Source: Bacteroidota bacterium (GTDB lineage Bacteria; Bacteroidota; Bacteroidia; Chitinophagales; Chitinophagaceae). From it: a DNA stretch of 64,000 nt. The stretch is taken from assembly GCA_026391455.1 (NCBI GenBank), contig JAPLEH010000023.1, forward strand, positions 62,001 to 126,000, read 5' to 3'. The notes under the pieces are model-generated. The model searched no databases. It saw only the letters and a list, made by a program, of their open reading frames with translations, and had not been told where the DNA came from. Of the stretch, positions 28,231 to 38,100 are shown one piece after another (the stretch's first letter is position 1; each line of letters opens with the position of its first letter). The position numbers and the translations under genes are program-made.

Positions 28231-29028
28231 ATGAAAAAGATTATGCTCAGCCTTTCGGGCTCTCTGTTGATCCTGCTTGCCGTATCGTGTAAAAAAAATG
28301 CTGACGTAGCAGCACCTGCACCTGAAACGGGTGTATCTGATGCAGTGAAAGCAAAAATTTCCGCATTGGGCCTTACTGCTACCGGTGCGTATAAAACAGA
28401 TGGCGGGTATATTGTTGAAGGTGACATCTTCCTGAATGATGAAATGCTCAACAGCACCCCGGAACAAAGTTCCTTTATCGTGGCCGGTACCGAACATTAC
28501 CGTACCACTAATCTGGTTACAGGATTACCCCGCACGATCACAGTACGCTACTCCGGTACCAATACGGCCATCAGCAATGCAGTGAATGCGGCTATTGCCC
28601 GTTACAATGCTTTGGGCCTGCTGCTTCGTTTCTCCAGAGTTACCACTGGTGGAAACATTGTGGTTACCGGCGTTTCTGGTGTAGGATATATAGCCTCTGC
28701 CGGTTTCCCCTCTGGTGGCAATCCCTACAATTCAATTCTTTTCAACACCGCTTATGCTGTATGGAATGCCAACACACTGGCATCTGTAATGGCGCATGAA
28801 ATGGGTCATTGCATCGGTATGCGTCATACCGATCTGGCCTGCCGTCAGTATAGCTGTGGTGGCTCACCGGTAAACGAAGGATCAGGTGGCGTTGGTGCCA
28901 TCCATATTCCCGGCACACCCACTGCCTGTAATGCAGACCCCACATCCTGGATGCTGGCCTGTATCGGAAATGGTGTAAACCGTCCATTCAATGCCAACGA
29001 CCAGGTGGCACTGAATTTCCTCTACTAA
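28231..29028 (+). CDS. M57-type zinc metalloprotease lipoprotein
   Basis: Start chosen at ATG 28231 (265 aa), which begins the signal peptide ending in lipobox AVSCK; the open frame extends further upstream without a coding look. The zinc signature is complete as His189-Glu190-M-G-His193-C-I-G-M-R-His199, the metzincin-like HExxHxxGxxH that defines the dual-action HEIGH (M57) family. A pro-like N-terminal region (about 30-110) precedes it, then the 'RTITVRYSGTNTAISNAVNAA' strand-helix typical of the catalytic domain start. The protein ends FNANDQVALNFLY, short after the domain, with no T9SS signal. It probably degrades protein at the cell surface. A bidirectional terminator separates it from the convergent AIM24-like gene. 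Confidence 0.9.
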   Translation: MKKIMLSLSGSLLILLAVSCKKNADVAAPAPETGVSDAVKAKISALGLTATGAYKTDGGYIVEGDIFLNDEMLNSTPEQSSFIVAGTEHYRTTNLVTGLPRTITVRYSGTNTAISNAVNAAIARYNALGLLLRFSRVTTGGNIVVTGVSGVGYIASAGFPSGGNPYNSILFNTAYAVWNANTLASVMAHEMGHCIGMRHTDLACRQYSCGGSPVNEGSGGVGAIHIPGTPTACNADPTSWMLACIGNGVNRPFNANDQVALNFLY

Positions 29029-29050
29029 GCGGAAACAGATTCAAAAATGT

Positions 29051-29080
29051 AAAAGGGCTGCATATCCGTGCAGCCCTTTT
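29051..29080. terminator. Bidirectional intrinsic terminator
   Basis: A 12-bp stem AAAAGGGCTGCA / TGCAGCCCTTTT has a 6-nt loop. It lies between the convergent M57 and AIM24-like genes and carries A and T runs at both ends. Confidence 0.9.
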
Positions 29081-29108
29081 AGATTTATATCGATCGCCCT
29101 GTCTTTTC

Positions 29109-29912
29109 TTACTCTTTCCCATCAAACAAATTACCCAATCCTCCCAGCACACTGCCTTCTTCCTTTCTATGATAGGTGCCATAGGCTACAATACGACCGG
29201 CAAGGCGACTGATTGGCAGCGACTGTATCCATACTTTTCCAGGCCCCTGCAGTTTGGCAAAGAATAATCCCTCTCCTCCAAACATAAAATTCTTGATCCC
29301 TTTTACAAACTCGATATCAAATTGTACCGAGGGAGTGTATCCCACCACACAACCGGTATCAATTTTAATAATTTCTCCCGGTGCCAGTTGTTTTTCAATA
29401 ATGTACCCACCAGCATGTAAAAAGGCCATTCCGTCGCCTTCTATTTTTTCCATAATGAATCCTTCCCCTCCGAAAATGCCCACGCCCAGCTTGCGCTGAA
29501 AATGAATACCCACACTCACACCTTTGGCCGCACAAAGAAATGCGTCTTTCTGAGCGATGATGGTACCGCCGAGTTCCTGCAGATTCAGCGGAATGATCTT
29601 TCCGGTGTACGGAGCGGCAAAACTCACCTTCTTTTTTCCCTGACCAGCATTGGTAAAAGCCGTCATAAACAAACTTTCCCCGGTTAGTACCCGTTTGCCG
29701 GCACTCACGAGTTTACCAAAAAAACCAGTGGGCTGTTGGGCAGAACCGTCCCCAAAAATGGTTTGCATCTCAATGCCGTCGTCCATCATCATCATCGCGC
29801 CGCTTTCGGCCACTGCCGTTTCCCGGGGATCCAGTTCTATTTCCACAAACTGTAATTCTTCCCCGTAAATTTTATAATCAATATCATGATTGTTGCGCAT
29901 TGTCTGACTCAT
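29109..29912 (-). CDS. AIM24 / TIGR00266-family protein
   Basis: Start chosen at ATG 29912 (267 aa, beginning MSQTMRNNHD), since the 12 residues upstream do not look coding and a TATACCTTTG element lies just before it. The protein is built of repeated beta strands with glycine turns: VEIELDPRETAVAESGAMM, GLFFAKLQGPGKVWIQSLP, and several AG(G/A) loops. This is the pattern of the AIM24 family (TIGR00266), a TRAP-like double beta fold. No signal peptide or membrane segment is seen, so it is cytosolic. It ends in a Gly-rich tail (GSVLGGLGNLFDGKE). The biological role in bacteria is unknown. It is transcribed alone. Confidence 0.88.
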   Translation of the reverse strand: MSQTMRNNHDIDYKIYGEELQFVEIELDPRETAVAESGAMMMMDDGIEMQTIFGDGSAQQPTGFFGKLVSAGKRVLTGESLFMTAFTNAGQGKKKVSFAAPYTGKIIPLNLQELGGTIIAQKDAFLCAAKGVSVGIHFQRKLGVGIFGGEGFIMEKIEGDGMAFLHAGGYIIEKQLAPGEIIKIDTGCVVGYTPSVQFDIEFVKGIKNFMFGGEGLFFAKLQGPGKVWIQSLPISRLAGRIVAYGTYHRKEEGSVLGGLGNLFDGKE

Positions 29913-30099
29913 AGTAATATTTTTTTCAAAGGTATAATGCACCGCCAATTTTCTCCCTGATTTCAGGGATTTCCGGTGAAACGACTTCCTGAGCGGGCAA
30001 ACTGCACTTCATTTGTCAAAAATGATAAATGGTATGGTTTTACACGCCTATTTACTTACTTTGGAATCCATTTTTACAACGGGTCCTAAAACTATCAAT

Positions 30100-32955
30100 A
30101 TGAAAAAAAGATGTCTGTTTTCTGCCATTTCCTTGTTGGCCATGTCTGTTTTTGTAAATGGGCAAACCAAGCTGGTGGAAAAAGTAACCAAACAGGGAAA
30201 TGAGATCGTAATTCCCTACGAAAAGTATGTATTGTCCAATGGGCTCACACTCATCATCCATGAAGATCACAGCGACCCCGTGGTGCATGTGGATGTAACC
30301 TATCACGTAGGTTCGGCCCGCGAAGAAATCGGCAAATCCGGCTTTGCGCACTTCTTTGAACACATGATGTTTCAGGGAAGCGACCACGTGGCAGATGAGC
30401 AGCATTTTAAGATTGTGTCCGATGCCGGCGGTACACTCAATGGTACCACCAACCGCGATCGAACCAATTATTATGAAACGGTACCCAGCAACCAGCTCGA
30501 GAAAATGCTCTGGCTGGAATCCGACCGTATGGGATTCCTGCTGGATGCTGTAACGCAAAAAAAGTTTGAGATACAGCGTTCCACCGTGAAGAACGAAAGA
30601 GGCCAGAACTATGACAATCGTCCATACGGACTTGCATTTGAAACCGCCTCCCGCAATTTGTACAACTATGGTCATCCCTATTCCTGGCTTACCATTGGCT
30701 ATGTGGAAGACCTGAACAGGGTGGATGTAAATGACCTGAAAAACTTCTTCCTGAGATGGTACGGTCCGAACAATGCTACCGTATCAGTAGGCGGTGATGT
30801 AAAACCGGCTGAAGTGGTAAAACTGGTAGAAAAATATTTTGGCGTTATTCCACGTGGCCCCGAAGTAAATCCGGTAGTGGTACCCCCCGCTGTATTGACC
30901 AGCGACCGATATGCTTCTTATACCGACAACTACGCTAAGCTGCCCCTGCTGCTGGTAGTATACCCTACGGTACCTAACTATCATAAGGATATGGGTGCGC
31001 TCTCCTGTCTTGCACAAGTGCTTGGCCAGGGTAAAAATTCGATGCTGTATCAGCAATTGGTTAAAAAGCAATTGTCGCTCCAGGCCAGTACCTTCAGTCA
31101 GCTTTCTGAACTGGCCGGAGAAATGGCCTTCCAGATTGTACCCTCACCGGGTAAATCATTGGCCACCATGGATTCCTTATTGCGCAACGCACTCGACTCC
31201 TTTGAAGCAAGAGGCGTTACAGATGATGATGTGGCAAAGTTCAAAGGTGGCATTGAAGCGCAGCTCATCAACGGACTACAAAGTGCATCCGGTAAAATCT
31301 CACAATTGGCTTCCTTCCAAACATTTACCGGCAACCCCAATAAGATCGCCGACCTGATCAAAATGTACCAGGCAGTTACCAAAGAGGATGTGATGCGGGT
31401 ATATAACGAGTATGTAAAAAATAAGCACGCAGTATACCTCAGTGTATTGCCCAAAGGACAAGAAAAGATGGTCGCCGGAGCGGATAATTATAAAATTGAT
31501 TCATCATCCTACAACGCACCCGACTATGGATATGCCGGTTTGAAATATCTGAAGGCCAAAGATAATTTCGACCGCAGCAAGATACCCGGCACCGGACCCA
31601 ATCCAACGGTGAAAGTGCCCAAATTCTGGAGAAAGGACATGCCCAATGGCGTTAAAATGATCGGCACCCCATCCAACGAAATACCCACCGTTACTATTAC
31701 TATTACTGTACCCGGCGGTCACCTGGCACAAGCCGCTGATACATCCAAAGTAGGACTGGCCAGTGTATTTGCCAGTATGATGAATGAGGATACCAAAAAT
31801 TATTCCGCCGAACAAATGGCTGTAGAACTGCAAAAACTGGGCAGCTCCGTAAATGTGGGTAGCAATTTTGATGGCATTACATTCAATATTCAGACATTGA
31901 AAAAGAATATTGACAAAACACTCGCGCTGGTTGAAGAACGGATGTTCAATCCAAAATTCACCGAAGCGGCGTTTACGCGTACCCAAAAACAAAGACTGGA
32001 AGGCTTTAAACAAATAAAAGCAGATCCCGCTGCCGTAGCTGATATTGTTTTTGCAAAAATGAATTATGGCCCCAACAGTATTCTCGGCATGAGCGAGGAT
32101 GGAACGGAAAATACCATCCGCAATATGAAGCTACAGGATGTGGAAACCTATTACAACAACTACATGACCTCCCAGGGAGTAAAAGTGGTAATTGTGGGCG
32201 ATATCACCCAGCAGGAAGTATTGCCCAAACTCAGCTTCCTCAACAAACTTCCCAATAAAAAACTGAATCTTCCCAAAGCCGATGGTCTGGCAACAGCTAT
32301 TGACAAAACAAAAGTTTATTTGGTAGATGTTCCGAAAGCTGCCCAATCGCAGTTCCGCGTAGGATATGCCACCGGCCTGAAATATGATGCCACCGGCGAA
32401 TTTTATAAATCAAGGCTGATGAACTATACATTGGGTGGCGATTTCAACAGCCGTCTCAATCTCAATCTCCGGGAAGATAAAGGATGGACCTATGGCGCCC
32501 GCAGTTCTTTCAGTGCCGATGAATATACCGGTGATTTTGAATTCAGTTCCGGCATACGTGCAGATGCCACCGACAGTGCCTTGGTGGAAGTAATGAAAGA
32601 GATACGCAACTATCGTGAAAACGGCATAACAGAGCCTGAATTGAAATTTATGAAAAACTCGCTTGGTCAACGCGATGCCCTGCTCTACGAAACCGGGCTT
32701 CAAAAAGCGGGTTTCATTGGCCGTATCTTAGATTATAATCTTCCGGCCAACTATGTGGATCAGCAGAATAAAATACTGGCCAATCTTACCAAACAGCAAA
32801 TTGATGCTGTAGCTAAAAAAATGCTGAACCCCGACAAAATGAATATCCTGCTCGTAGGTGATAAAGCCAAAATACTGGAAGGCGTAAAGAAACTGGGGTA
32901 TGAAATTGTGGAACTGGATGCCGATGGGAAAAAAATAGAGAAAAAAGGATTCTGA
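30100..32955 (+). CDS. Secreted M16-family zinc peptidase (two-domain, pitrilysin/PqqL-like)
   Basis: Start chosen at ATG 30100 (951 aa), which begins the signal peptide ending VNGQ. The N-terminal M16 domain carries the inverted zinc motif HxxEH as His84-F-F-Glu87-His88 in GFAHFFEHMMFQGS, with the distal Glu expected in the ENERGQNYDNRPYGLA region. The C-terminal half repeats the fold without a zinc motif. It keeps the substrate-binding R/Y region in GGDFNSRLNLNLREDKGWTYGARS. Such two-domain proteins degrade peptides in a clam-shell chamber; periplasmic or surface location is implied by the signal peptide. The gene is monocistronic, preceded by a TTACTTTGG element and followed by a terminator. 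Length and motifs are complete. Confidence 0.95.
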   Translation: MKKRCLFSAISLLAMSVFVNGQTKLVEKVTKQGNEIVIPYEKYVLSNGLTLIIHEDHSDPVVHVDVTYHVGSAREEIGKSGFAHFFEHMMFQGSDHVADEQHFKIVSDAGGTLNGTTNRDRTNYYETVPSNQLEKMLWLESDRMGFLLDAVTQKKFEIQRSTVKNERGQNYDNRPYGLAFETASRNLYNYGHPYSWLTIGYVEDLNRVDVNDLKNFFLRWYGPNNATVSVGGDVKPAEVVKLVEKYFGVIPRGPEVNPVVVPPAVLTSDRYASYTDNYAKLPLLLVVYPTVPNYHKDMGALSCLAQVLGQGKNSMLYQQLVKKQLSLQASTFSQLSELAGEMAFQIVPSPGKSLATMDSLLRNALDSFEARGVTDDDVAKFKGGIEAQLINGLQSASGKISQLASFQTFTGNPNKIADLIKMYQAVTKEDVMRVYNEYVKNKHAVYLSVLPKGQEKMVAGADNYKIDSSSYNAPDYGYAGLKYLKAKDNFDRSKIPGTGPNPTVKVPKFWRKDMPNGVKMIGTPSNEIPTVTITITVPGGHLAQAADTSKVGLASVFASMMNEDTKNYSAEQMAVELQKLGSSVNVGSNFDGITFNIQTLKKNIDKTLALVEERMFNPKFTEAAFTRTQKQRLEGFKQIKADPAAVADIVFAKMNYGPNSILGMSEDGTENTIRNMKLQDVETYYNNYMTSQGVKVVIVGDITQQEVLPKLSFLNKLPNKKLNLPKADGLATAIDKTKVYLVDVPKAAQSQFRVGYATGLKYDATGEFYKSRLMNYTLGGDFNSRLNLNLREDKGWTYGARSSFSADEYTGDFEFSSGIRADATDSALVEVMKEIRNYRENGITEPELKFMKNSLGQRDALLYETGLQKAGFIGRILDYNLPANYVDQQNKILANLTKQQIDAVAKKMLNPDKMNILLVGDKAKILEGVKKLGYEIVELDADGKKIEKKGF

Positions 32956-32976
32956 TCGCACAATTCAACTGTAAAT

Positions 32977-33008
32977 AAGGCTGCTACCTGTTCGGTGGCA
33001 GCCTTTTT
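32977..33008 (+). terminator. Intrinsic terminator after the M16 gene
   Basis: A 12-bp stem AAGGCTGCTACC / GGTGGCAGCCTT (one G-T wobble) with loop TGTTC is followed by a T run. It lies 21 bp after the stop codon. Confidence 0.9.
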
Positions 33009-33092
33009 ACTTTTCTTTGACTATTTTGTATGCTGCGAAAAAAACAATAATCCGCTGCCGGGGTTAACTTTATATACACTAATACTACAGCT

Positions 33093-33863
33093 ATGAAAAG
33101 AATATTTACCCCCCTGTTCCTTTTCATGTGCATGACTTCTGGTGCACAAACCTATTTTACAACCGGCTATTCTGCAAGCGTCCCCCTGCAGAAGATGGCA
33201 CAAAATATAAACCCGGTTCACAGTTTTCATCTCGGGATTTACCGCCAATTACCCGGTAAGTTAAGCCGTATTCAGGCAGGCGTGGAAACCAGCTGGGGCC
33301 TGTATGCGAGTGAAAATAGAAGGCAAACCTTTCGATTTGACAACGGCGATGTTACCGAGGTCGGAGTAAACTACAACAGTAATGCAGTTCAGACAAATCT
33401 CCTGATGAGAGTAATGCTGAACCAGGGCAAAAAAATAACGCCCTATTTAATAGGCAAAGCAGGTTATAGCATGTTTTACAGCAATGTATTTGTAGAGGAT
33501 CCGCTCTCCGCAGATGCCTGCAGGGCATTAGAGCAAGAGAATATTATTTCCGATGGCACTATTACCGGAGCGTATGGGGCTGGTGCAACGCTTGACTTTT
33601 CACTGTTCAGCAAAAAAGCCCGAAAATTCCGACAGCAGATAGATATCGGTATTCAGCATGTAAGAGGTGGTAATATCGATTATATCAACACCAAAAGGCT
33701 GTATGACGCCAACAATCCGCCAACTGATTCAGAAGGTAAACCATTGATGGTAAATTTCATCAATGCCTCTACACAGCGCATCCATGAACACCAGGTGGCA
33801 GAAGTATTTACCTCCCCCTTGCGATTGCTCGAATTCAGAATCAGTTACATCTTTAAGTTTTGA
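33093..33863 (+). CDS. Outer-membrane beta-barrel-like protein
   Basis: The protein is 256 aa with a signal peptide ending TSGAQ. The body alternates amphipathic strands with polar turns (YFTTGYSASVPL, IQAGVETSWGLYAS, QTNLLMRVMLNQ, ITPYLIGKAGYSMFYSN, ATLDFSLFS, FRQQIDIGIQHVRGG) and ends in the aromatic-terminated strand LLEFRISYIFKF. A C-terminal Phe strand is a hallmark of outer-membrane barrels. Size and strand count suit an 8-stranded barrel. It has no close functional signature and its role is unknown. It converges with the Rieske-fusion gene over a 55-bp gap without a clear hairpin. Confidence 0.72.
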   Translation: MKRIFTPLFLFMCMTSGAQTYFTTGYSASVPLQKMAQNINPVHSFHLGIYRQLPGKLSRIQAGVETSWGLYASENRRQTFRFDNGDVTEVGVNYNSNAVQTNLLMRVMLNQGKKITPYLIGKAGYSMFYSNVFVEDPLSADACRALEQENIISDGTITGAYGAGATLDFSLFSKKARKFRQQIDIGIQHVRGGNIDYINTKRLYDANNPPTDSEGKPLMVNFINASTQRIHEHQVAEVFTSPLRLLEFRISYIFKF

Positions 33864-33918
33864 GAACTGCGTCTGCAATAAAAATATTATTCAAGAACCA
33901 TTATTAGGCCCAACACCT

Positions 33919-35049
33919 CTATACATTCATATCCGGATTTATCACCCCTGAGCTGAAGGAATCTTCCTTGTGAGGCTTGGGGGCTTTGATATTTTCTGTA
34001 TGCACATGTTTGATTTGCGAAAGTGTTTCCATGCAATTGTCCACCATTTCTTTAGCGGTACGTTTGATATACTCACTCTGTTTGAACTGCATAATATTTT
34101 TATCCATATCCTCAGCGGTCCATCCACGGCTCCACCCCAGGAAGCTGAATGGGGGAAACGTAAAGCCTAGATCAGTAAAAAATACCATCATTTGCCCGGC
34201 CACCTGCTGAATATTATCCTGCCCGCCGGTAATGATAAAGGAGGCGACTTTGTTTTTGATCAGCACCCTGTCTTTCAATGTGATCTGGTTTTGCACACAA
34301 TTCAACCGTTCTGCCATTTTAAAATATAGCGAAGAGGCATTGCCCCAACGGATAGGCGTAGAAACAAGTACCACATCCGCCCATAAGATCATATCACGGT
34401 ATACCTGCGTCATGCCGTCGTCCGGCTGCATTTCCGTAATGCTGCAGGGCCAGGTACAAGCATTCATATGCTGTGAATAATACCCTTCACAAGCGCGAAA
34501 ACCGAGCTCCCGCAATTTCAGCATCTTTGTGGAAGCCCCGTGTTTCTCCGCGGCATAAGCTAATGCCAATTCAAGTGCGGCTTCCGATGTACTATAGCGG
34601 GGTAAGCCATCATTCATATTGGTGGTGGAAATGCCCAGAATATTTTTAGAATCCGGAGTGGTCAGGTAATCCAGTTTCACAAGATCTTCGATAATCTTCA
34701 GGTCATGTAATTCCCGGTGCGCTTTTTTTACCGGTTGTGTACTTACCAGTACATCATCGCCTTCCACTTTTACTTCATAGAGCGATTGCTGGTCTTTATA
34801 TCCGGGAGGAGCAGCCCCGGTTTGAATATTGTATTCCCAGCCATGCCAGGGGCAGGTTACATACAGACCTTCATACTTATGTTCCACTTTGCCAAGCCCC
34901 AGCGGACCGGCTTTGTGCAAGCAGGCATTGCCAATAGCAGTAATCTTATTTTCAAAATGAAAGAGGGCCACTTTATGTACACCCACTTGTACTATTTTTT
35001 GTGCCCCTTCGGGAATGTCTGTTACTGCACATACACGTATAAACTCCAT
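33919..35049 (-). CDS. Rieske [2Fe-2S] domain fused to NAD(P)H-dependent FMN reductase (flavodoxin-like)
   Basis: The protein is 376 aa. Residues about 1-108 form a Rieske ferredoxin domain, with the cluster ligands Cys43-x-His45 (ACLHKAGPL) and Cys66-x2-His69 (TCPWHGWEYN). Residues about 135-330 are a flavodoxin-like NADPH-dependent FMN reductase domain: ILGISTTNMNDGLPRYST as the phosphate-binding start, STPIRWGNASSLYFKMAERLN and ASFIITGGQDNIQQVAGQM. A Cys group (ACEGYYSQHMNACTWPC) lies where related proteins carry Cys residues before a DDGM motif. The fusion suggests electron flow from NAD(P)H through FMN to a Rieske centre within one chain. The final acceptor is unknown. No signal peptide, so cytosolic. 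The gene stands alone. Confidence 0.9.
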   Translation of the reverse strand: MEFIRVCAVTDIPEGAQKIVQVGVHKVALFHFENKITAIGNACLHKAGPLGLGKVEHKYEGLYVTCPWHGWEYNIQTGAAPPGYKDQQSLYEVKVEGDDVLVSTQPVKKAHRELHDLKIIEDLVKLDYLTTPDSKNILGISTTNMNDGLPRYSTSEAALELALAYAAEKHGASTKMLKLRELGFRACEGYYSQHMNACTWPCSITEMQPDDGMTQVYRDMILWADVVLVSTPIRWGNASSLYFKMAERLNCVQNQITLKDRVLIKNKVASFIITGGQDNIQQVAGQMMVFFTDLGFTFPPFSFLGWSRGWTAEDMDKNIMQFKQSEYIKRTAKEMVDNCMETLSQIKHVHTENIKAPKPHKEDSFSSGVINPDMNV

Positions 35050-35102
35050 AGCATAGATTTAATTACCCATAATTTGCGACTTTTTTCTGACATTATAAAA
35101 AC

Positions 35103-35131
35103 AAAAAAGGCGCCCGGTTTCCCGAACGCCT
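35103..35131 (-). terminator. Intrinsic terminator of the efflux operon
   Basis: On the minus strand, AGGCGTTCGG pairs with CCGGGCGCCT (10 bp, two G-U pairs) around a GAAA loop and is followed by a T5 run. It lies 22 bp after the RND transporter stop. Confidence 0.85.
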
Positions 35132-35153
35132 CTATAAACCATAACCAACCAAA

Positions 35154-38100
35154 CTACGCTTGTTTTTGTACCGGCTGCTTCAACTTACCCATCCACACTT
35201 TTTCACCCTTCAGCCTTTTAACCCCAAACATAACGCCAGCCAATATGAAGAACAGGGGCCCAAGAAAACCGAGGATCGCAATGAATTTTGATCCATAAAA
35301 CGCTTTCATCGGGCGTTTCAATCGTTCTGCAATCAGGTACATACTCGGCACCATAATCAGTGTAAGGAAGAAAGAGAACAACAAGCCGAAGATGATAGTC
35401 CAACTGAGCGGTCCCCAGAACACCACACTGTCTCCGCCAAAGAATATATTAGGACGCAGGTGCGTGAATAATCCGGCAAAATCTATATTGAAACCAACCG
35501 CCAACGGAAGCAATCCTAAAATGGTAGCCACTGCAGTGAGCAATACCGGTATAATACGAATCCTGCCTGCCTGTATAGCCGCTTCTCTCGTACGCATGCC
35601 CCTTCCGCGAAGCTCATCCGTAAATTCGATGATAAGGATACCATTCTTGATCACAATACCGGCCAATCCCACAATACCTACCAGCAGCATGATCGTGGCA
35701 ATCGTCATACCGGTAAAAGCATAACCCAGCAACACCCCGATCACGGAGAAGAATATTTCGGTGAGTACAATAAACGGTTTACTCAATGAATTGAACTGCA
35801 ATACCAGAATCAGGAAGATAAGCCCAATAGCAATGACAAAAGCCAGTCCCAAAAACGTATTGGTCTCCTTTTCCTGTTCACTTTGTCCGCTCAAACGTAT
35901 CGTTACGTCGGCCGGAATCTTTGATATCTGTTTGAATTCATCAATTTTGATCTGCAGTTCCTTATTGATCGGAGCCACCATCGTAGGGTCAAGCACGTTA
36001 CCCTGCAACTGGATGGTACGTCGTACATTTTTCCGCTTTACACCGCCGGTGGTGGTAGTATAATCAATCGTAGCCACCGAACTCAGCGGAATCGATTTTA
36101 CCTGCTGGGTATTCATATCCATAAATGTGATCCGCATAGCCATCAGGTCAGCGATATTATTACGTGCCAGATCGGTGTACCGCAACTGTATCTTGTATTC
36201 ATCTTCCCCATCTTTGATCTTGCTCACTTCCTTACCAAAGATGGCCGTACGGAGTTCCATACCCACCTGCCCGGTACTCACGCCTTCAAACATGGCTTTC
36301 TCACGGTCAACCACAACCGAAATTTCAGGGTTCTTCAGGTCCACATCCGGTTGCAGGTTCTCAATACCGGCCACCCGGTTAGTGTCGAGGTAATTGAACA
36401 GACTCGTAGCCACTTCGGCAATGTTCTCAAAATTATCTCCCACCACTTCAATATTTACCGGAGGATCGGTGGGAGGGCCACCATCTTCCTGTGCCACTTC
36501 CACGTTAGCTCCCGGGATGCCCTGCACCGCTTTGCGAATTTGATCTTTATATGGGAGTGTACGCTTACCGTGTCTTTTTTCAAATTCTACAAATGATACC
36601 TGTATCCGGCCAAGATTCGATTGCACGCTCCGGTTATTATCCCGGGGGTTATTGGCACTCACCGCCACGTTGGTGATGATGCTTTCCACGATACTGCCGG
36701 GTGTACCAGGCTTTTCTTTTTCCAGCACTTTTTGTACACGTTTCTCCAGTATATGAGTTATGCTGTCCGTGTACTTCACATCCGTACCCACCGGTAATTT
36801 GAGATACACATATACCATGTTCGGATCACCGCTGGGGAAGAAGGTTTGTTTATTACCTCTTATCATCAGCAATCCAACAGATATAAAGAACAACAGGAAA
36901 AGCGATGCAAATGCCCATACAGGACGGGTACCCACCAATATCCAGCGGAGTAATTTTTCATAACTGTTCATCAGTTTGGGCAATACCCCCTTCTGAAAAC
37001 GATGGATCATACCATTCAGAATATAGCTGTTGAAAACCATCAGTACCGCCATCAGCAACAGGAAGTTCCCAAGACCAGGGCTGCTGAGCGGGGGAAAATG
37101 CATGATCACCCCTGCAATAAGAAAACGAATGAACCACCTGTTTTTAAATATAGCCTGCTTGGGCTTTTCATACTCTTTTCCTTCCGGCTTCATGAAGCTC
37201 ACTGCAAATACAGGGTTGAAGATAAAAGCCACGATCAGAGATGCTGCCAGTGTAAGGATCAGCATCGTAGGCAGATAGATCATGAATTTACCGATCAGGC
37301 CCTTCCAGAACAGCAAAGGGAAGAACGGAGCCAGCGTAGTGGCCGTACCGGCCAGTACCGGTATGAATACTTCACCCGCTGCTTCCTTCGCACTTCGCAC
37401 AATCGGTATTTTACCATTATTATAAATACGGTGCGTATTTTCAATTACCACAATTGCATCATCCACAATGATCCCCAGTCCGAAGAGCAGGGCAAATAGT
37501 ACAATGAAGTTGAGCGTAACGCTGGTACCTACGATGCCATCGGCAATCGGGAGGAACAGGAAAGCCACAAATACACTCAAGGGTACACTGAGTGCCACAA
37601 AAAACGCATTGGTAACGCCCATAAAGAACATCAGGATCAGCAATACGAGTATAAATCCGATGATGATTGTATTGATCAGTTCGTTGAAAGAGGTCTTGGT
37701 CTGCTTGCTCTGATCACCAGTAAACTCCACCCGCAGGTCTTTGGGCAGTTCTTCGCTTTTTTGCATCTCCGCCACCGCTTCTTTGATCTTATCGGCACAA
37801 TTGATCAGGTTCTCTCCTGCTCTTTTCACGATATTCAGTGTTACCACATTCTTTCCATCCAGGCGGGCAAAGCTTTCATTCTCTTTTATGGTATCCTTAA
37901 GTTCAGCAATATCCCTTAAATACACGGTAGCACCCTGGGCACCGCTGCGCACCACAATGTCACGCAGGTCATTGGCCGTGGCAAACTGGCCTTTCACGCG
38001 AAGCGTTCTTTTCATATTGCCCACAGCTATCAGACCACCGGTAATGTCGTTGTTCTCCCGGGCGATGGCATTCTCAATATCCATAAAGCTAACACGGGCA

